Source of the DNA: Castanea sativa
Taxonomy: Eukaryota; Streptophyta; Magnoliopsida; Fagales; Fagaceae
NCBI RefSeq assembly: GCF_040712315.1
Contig: NC_134023.1
Location: 16,811,442 to 16,875,441, forward strand
Direction of reading: 5' to 3'
DNA length: 64,000 bases
Part shown: one piece after another, positions 59,570 through 64,000 of the stretch
Layout: each line of letters starts with the position of its first letter
Position numbering within the stretch: position 1 is the stretch's first letter
Notes under the pieces: model-generated
Databases searched by the model: none
What the model was told of the DNA's origin: nothing
Seen by the model: only the letters and a program-made list of their open reading frames with translations
Made by a program: the position numbers and the translations under genes

Positions 59570-59933
59570 TATATTTTATTAGATTTTGTATATAATTAGG
59601 TTTCTTACGGACCAGCCTAGAAAAAATTATTAGCAAGAGGTATATGATTGTATTATTATACGGTAATGGAAAGGAATCATGATGAAAAGAGTAGCGAAAA
59701 ATCATTTGAAAAGCTAATCCAATCTAGTACTATATTATTTTGTACAGATTCATGTCAAGATATTTATTTAAAATATTTTTTAAGAAAAATAGATTTTCTC
59801 ATATCACAATGGCACAAGAAAGAGCTCTACAAGACAAATACATCAAACATGACCTCCCCCATAAATTTTTATCAAAATGAAAAAAAAAAAAAGAAAAAAA
59901 AATCCAAAAACGTTTTTATAACAATTTCTTGAG

Positions 59934-60090
59934 GAGTAATTCTTAGGTACTCCCGGAGTACGGAAAATGGTGCTCCTTCCTTTCACATTCATGGTGGGGT
60001 CCGCTCATTAAATTCATGGTGGGGTCTACCATGAATGTGAGAGGAGGGAGCACCATTTCACTATATTCCGGGACTACCTAAGAATTTTCC
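59934..60090. mobile_element. 157-bp foldback MITE with 9-bp TSD, member 2
   Basis: Ends GAGTAATTCTTAGGTACTCC and the complement GGAAAATTCTTAGGTAGTCC. TTTCTTGAG is duplicated at 59925-59933 and 60091-60099. Arms of about 65 bp surround a duplicated AAATTCATGGTGGGGTC centre. It ends 49 bp beyond the stop of the inhibitor gene, so it may lie in that gene's 3' UTR or terminator region. Confidence 0.9.
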
Positions 60091-60139
60091 TTTCTTGAGA
60101 CCACCTTTATTTATTCGCATACAACGCACAAACTCTTTT

Positions 60140-60622
60140 TCATTTAATTAAAAAATTTGCTAGATATGAACCGACTTTAGCAATGTCCTTTAAGTGCTTA
60201 GTAGATTTGGCAATGGGATTGGTCTTGCCATAATTCTCGAACAATTTATCGCAATTATCGCAGCTTGACTGGGTGGAATTGATGTAGGCCCTCAGGATAA
60301 GGTAGTTACCGGCCTCGAGGCCATTCAAAGCACGGTTGACGTTGTAAATGACACCGTTAAATTCTGTTATGCACATATCAATTTCAAGGGACTTGGCTTG
60401 CCTTTGAGCCACCACCGTTGCAACTTTGGTCTCGTCAATCAATTTGTGACAGGCTGCAACCGTGGCATCACGAGGGTTAGTCTGATTATGGACAATTGAA
60501 TAACAGACTTGCTCATTAGGAGAATTGTCGCATAGGCCAGCGCCATGAGTGTGGCCAGTGAAGAGGATGACGGCTATCGCTAAAAAGACATAAGACAAAA
60601 AGGTGCAGTCCTTGAAAACCAT
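60140..60622 (-). CDS. Pectin methylesterase/invertase inhibitor (PMEI) family protein
   Basis: A 160-residue secreted protein, typical length for the family. Residues 1-27 form a signal peptide (hydrophobic FLSYVFLAIAVILF). The mature protein opens with the diagnostic C31-x8-C40 hairpin (LCDNSPNEQVC), then C84 in the family's 'DxC' helix (SLEIDMCITEF) and C121/C124 (SSCDNCDKLF), consistent with the two disulfides of the four-helix bundle. NQT (46-48) and NST (115-117) are possible N-glycosylation sites. Members bind pectin methylesterase or acid invertase in the cell wall or vacuole; which one cannot be told from sequence. The ATG at 60622 is in good context (A at -3, G at +4) and begins the signal peptide. 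Single exon, no breaks. It stands alone among transposons. Confidence 0.85.
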   Translation of the reverse strand: MVFKDCTFLSYVFLAIAVILFTGHTHGAGLCDNSPNEQVCYSIVHNQTNPRDATVAACHKLIDETKVATVVAQRQAKSLEIDMCITEFNGVIYNVNRALNGLEAGNYLILRAYINSTQSSCDNCDKLFENYGKTNPIAKSTKHLKDIAKVGSYLANFLIK

Positions 60623-60714
60623 GGTTTTTGTTAGATTTAATAACTACAAGGCTTTCTCTATTGTTGGGTTCCGGTGAAGACGACTTATGACATGATTTAT
60701 ACAATTTTCAGAAG

Positions 60715-60725
60715 GCTATTTATAG
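60715..60725 (-). promoter_or_regulatory. TATA box of the PMEI-type gene
   Basis: CTATAAATAGC on the minus strand, about 93 bp before the ATG. This predicts a start site near 60690 and a leader of about 65 nt. An excellent match to the plant TATA consensus at the right distance. Confidence 0.7.
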
Positions 60726-60729
60726 AAGA

Positions 60730-61719
60730 GAAGTGCCATGTCAATATTTTCTACGGCGAAGCGTTTGAAAAACTACCTTAACATTTTTATTTTTTATGAA
60801 TTGAGAGGGAAAGAGGGGTTAGTTTGTGAGGTTTACCTTGATTAGAGCAAAATTTTTGGGTGTGTTTTTTTCTTTTTTGAGGAACAAATTGAAGTGACAA
60901 GCTGGACATATTTTGGTTCAAATAATTACTCAACATCAATGTGGTTATCAACACAAGTTAGCTATCTGTAGTGGACTTTAAAATTGGAGGGGATAAGAAT
61001 TTTGATGGGCCTTTTTAAGATTTTACCATCGAAAATCATGTTTCTTTTTGGTGGAACATCAACAATTATCGAACAATATGGGCAATTCCAATTTCTGTCC
61101 CACTTTTTTTGTTTCATTTTGTACATCATTAATCACTATTTGTTGTGTATTCATTTAACTTTCCTTATAAAATAACCAAAGTTAAAAAAGAAAAAAGAAA
61201 AAGAATAATCAACCACATGGCAAGTTTTGATTAGTGAAACACAAAAATTGCCACAAAGAATTTTTGTTCCACTTATAACATGCACCCAACTAGATTACAT
61301 GAAGAAAATAACAAAAATTGAAAATATATAGGACACTACAAAAATATTAAATTGTAACATCTACATCTTCTTGGTTTAGGAGTTTAAACCACTTAGAGGA
61401 AGCATAAACTCCCCTTTCCCCGTACGAGCTCGTTACCTTCTCTTATTAGAAAGCTTATGATAGCTGCTTAAGCTTTTTTCTGTTATCTTAGTTTTTATAG
61501 GTGATATTACATCAATTTTATATTTAATTACATGTAAATATGTGAGGTTAAAAGATTTCTCTGAAATAATCTCATTACGTGAATTTTTCTCTTGTTGGAT
61601 ATTAAAACTAGTCAGCTAATCATGCAGCCAAAAGAATCCAAGGGTCAAGATCAATAAAGGCTTGGTTTTTGAAGCATTAAATAAGTAACAAACTTATAAG
61701 AATAAAAAAATGGTACAAT
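60730..61719. other. Upstream region of the PMEI-type gene
   Basis: Intergenic AT-rich DNA. No other gene or element boundary recognised. Confidence 0.4.
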
Positions 61720-62185
61720 TGTAGACACCTCATTTTGTACATGGTTAACAAACTTTAATCCCTGGTCCTAATGATGAGCTTGACATGTCTACAAAAAGTA
61801 GTTGAAGTTATTTTGATTGTTTGGAAGTAATCACAATTCAAAAGTGTTCAAATCACTTTGAAAACAATGCTAAAAAAATGACATTTACTCACTGTTTTAA
61901 CATAATAGAGGACTCTTTGTTAGTATTGGGATTTGGAACACAATAAGTGGAGGCCGACCTATAGGTCGGGTGGGGTTAGGTGCCTAACACCTTTTCATCC
62001 CCATACCTAAACTTTGGACACATGCTCTAATAAAGATCAATCCTTCCACAAGGGCACTACACTTATGGTTCCTAGACCTAATCTAAGTGGCGACTCCATT
62101 TACACCCTCTGTCATAGTCCACCCTAGACCAAGGCATACTTCCCATGAGGAGAACTAAAACTCGTCACAAGCACTTGCGCCCATA
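61720..62185 (+). mobile_element. Internally deleted Ogre-type LTR
   Basis: Starts TGTAGACACCTCATTTTGTA and ends TTGCGCCCATA, followed by a primer-binding site. About 61905 joins the first 180 bp to the last 280 bp, skipping the middle kept in 52953-54993 and 14204-17448. Confidence 0.7.
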
Positions 62186-62186
62186 A

Positions 62187-62204
62187 TGGCGACTCTATTG
62201 GGCA
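62187..62204 (+). other. Primer-binding site, Ogre type
   Basis: TGGCGACTCTATTGGGCA directly after the LTR. TGGCGACTC... is the tRNA-Arg-like site I know from Ogre elements. It identifies the LTR family in this window that starts TGTAGAYACC. Confidence 0.65.
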
Positions 62205-62799
62205 GGGAGAAGTTTGCCTCCTATGTGTTCCATTTCCTAATCCTAACAAAGGCTTTTTTAATATGGATTGCCATGGTTAGTGATGAGTGGGAAAGTTGAG
62301 GCTCCATCTAGGACTAAGACTTTTCGAAGTTCATTCCACCAACTCCCTATTTGTGTCATTGCCTATGATGGTCTTTGAGTAGATTAATGGTTTGCCTCCA
62401 ATCCATTACAATCCATGTAGGCCCAAGGTTGAAATAATGGTCCACCTAGTTGCGAGTAACCTATTGATCTATCCCTTTAGCTTTAAGAAGCTTACCCACA
62501 CATAGTGTAACCCTAGATCCAATTCATAGGGAAGCCCAAGTGCATGTGTTTGATCTTTGTTTGCTTTAACCTAAAAGAAAATTTTCAAAAAGAAATAAAT
62601 CTTTTGCAGAAAAGAAAGTTTTCAAAAAAAAATTTGGGTAAATAAATTTTTTTTAAGAAGAGGAATTTTCAAAAAAAAAAAAAATCTTTTGCAAAGAAAA
62701 TGAATTCAAGAAAATAAAATTTTTTAAGGAGAAGAATTTTTAGCAAAAACTTTTTTGTAAATAAAATTTTTTTTCAAGAAAGGAATTTTTCAAGATAAG
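62205..62799. other. Residual internal region of an Ogre-type element
   Basis: About 600 bp without coding potential. The second half (62580-62790) is a purine-rich series of AAAATTTTCAAGAA-like repeats. Confidence 0.45.
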
Positions 62800-64000
62800 T
62801 GTAGATACCGTATTTTGTCTGTCCTCGATTTGCATGCTAGACCCTGAAAATTCCAAAAATATTAACTTCTCATCAGGGGACCACAGAAACATCTAGATTG
62901 ACATGCCATGACCCATTTGGGCATCGGGGTACTCAAAGTGCCTTTTTAGGTCAAATTAACCAAAATGCCCTAGACAACCCTAAGCTGACCAAAACTCAAA
63001 GTTGGTCAAAATCACACTAAAACTACATTTTTCATGTTCTAACATTAAACCCGAGCTATTCGAAGATTTTTGTCAACTTTGACCAACTTTGTGCCTAAGT
63101 TGACTCTCAGGGGCACTAGAAAGCCTAATTTTGATCCAACCATTGGAACAGATTGGAACTAACGTCATTATGAAGATTATTGAATTCCCTTTCCAACGAC
63201 TATTCATGGGTCAAAATTGGCGTTAAAATGGTTGAGATATCATGAAAACTGTGCCAGGCGCGTTAGTTCGCTTCTCGAGGCCATAACTTTCTTTGCTTCT
63301 TTGTTACCTCTTTTGCTTGTTTGCTGGTTTTGTGTTTTTTTTTTCTTGTTTCATGTACACGCTTGGAGCAAGGGTGGAACTTCCAAAATGCAAGATAAAA
63401 AGGGCAAGAATGCAAGCAAGAAGACGCAAGCCTAAAAAGGGCAATGTTCAGTAGATAGAAGGTTTAGCCTCCTCAAGTGGTTTTCTTAGTCTCTCTTAGC
63501 CTTTTCTTCAAAACCATGTATCTACATTAGGGCTTCTTTCTTCGTATCTTGCTTGGGCCGCATTCCTAGGGTATGACAATGTCTGTTTTACATTTCCTGT
63601 ACCTTGTTAGGCCATACCCTTGGGATGTAGGCGATGCTTGTTTTTATCTTTCCTGTACCTTGCTTGGGTTGCATTCCTTGGTATGGCAATTTCTGGTTTA
63701 CTTTTTCTGTACCTTGCTGGGCCATACCTCTAGAACGTTAGCAATGTCTAGTTTACTTTCTTGCTCTGTGTGTTTGCATTGTGCATGCTATATATATACT
63801 TGCTTGCTTGTAGATGGTCATGCACTTTGTATGATGGACTCACATGGTTAGGAGAGAAACTCTATTATGATCATGGGTGCTCCTAACCTTGAAGTATGGG
63901 TATGCACTAAAGGCAACTGTTGTAGGTGCATATTCATGCTATGTTGTGTGCATGATCATCACGATATGATTGTCTCGATCCATGTCAGCTCGTGACATTG
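62800..64000 (+). mobile_element. Start of a second LTR, cut by the window edge
   Basis: TGTAGATACCGTATTTTGTC at 62800 resembles an LTR start after a purine-rich tract but differs from the LTR at 61720 just inside, so the two are not a pair. Contains a 56-bp minisatellite at 63545-63765. Confidence 0.5.
63545..63765. repeat. 56-bp minisatellite, four units
   Basis: Units beginning (A/T)(C/T)CTTG(C/T)T start at 63545, 63601, 63657 and 63711. Units 1 and 3 resemble each other (GCATTCCTWGG) and units 2 and 4 resemble each other (GCCATACC), suggesting a dimeric higher-order unit of about 110 bp. Confidence 0.8.

Noticed and set aside
63217..63435. 72-codon ORF with a hydrophobic stretch
   Set aside because: Inside LTR-like DNA with poly-T; no family match.

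Overview
The window is nuclear DNA of a flowering plant, almost certainly a woody eudicot. The character of the repeats resembles Fagaceae (oak or chestnut type) sequence, but that is inference: no single-copy marker gene settles the genus. It is gene-poor and AT-rich, and is mostly layered transposable elements. The only gene that looks intact is a small pectin-methylesterase/invertase inhibitor-type gene on the minus strand (60140-60622) with a TATA box in the expected place. Host-derived relics are two 5'-truncated wall-associated-kinase-like (WAKL) genes (19696-20896 and 29328-30400, minus) and two orphan first-exon remnants of an LRR receptor kinase (46916-46955 and 48034-48157, plus).

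Layout. 1-7812: a decayed Ty3/gypsy retrotransposon of the Tat type, read on the minus strand: LTR 7054-7812, primer-binding site, gag, protease, RT, two RNase H domains and integrase, then a 71-bp tandem repeat and a coiled-coil ORF on the opposite strand. Its other LTR lies off the left edge. 7813-13080: repeats and unrecognised AT-rich DNA, including a 1-kb segment found again at 43988-44965. 13280-21240 and 23085-30760: two direct copies of an 8-kb segment, each holding a truncated WAKL gene and a large solo LTR that itself contains a second solo LTR. A tandem AT-rich array separates them. 30795-34240: an LTR fragment, a solo LTR, a MULE-like element containing a truncated SINE, and a 417-bp tandem duplication, one copy of which was hit by a 158-bp MITE. 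35890-36240: Copia remnant. 37107-37668: hAT-like element. 39954-42889: solo LTR with another solo LTR inside. 50359-54993: minisatellite, purine-rich tract, 1.4-kb solo LTR and LTR-like sequence. 55574-60090: Tourist-like MITE, 1.3-kb MULE-like element and a second copy of the 157/158-bp MITE, which lies 49 bp beyond the stop codon of the inhibitor gene. 61720-64000: Ogre-type LTR, primer-binding site, and the start of a second LTR cut by the right edge.

The strongest evidence is target-site duplications (TSDs) read directly at element ends. Five independent solo-LTR insertions have perfect 5-bp TSDs and a sixth has one in one copy of the duplication. Two members of the small MITE family have 9-bp TSDs. 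Several tiny poly-T/poly-A insertions are bounded by 9-16-bp TSDs, some with an empty site preserved in a paralogous copy in this window. I see no operon-like, CRISPR-like or otherwise new multi-gene system. The interest lies in mutational history (deletion by LTR recombination, template switching, retroposon tails) and in the antisense ORF of the Tat element.
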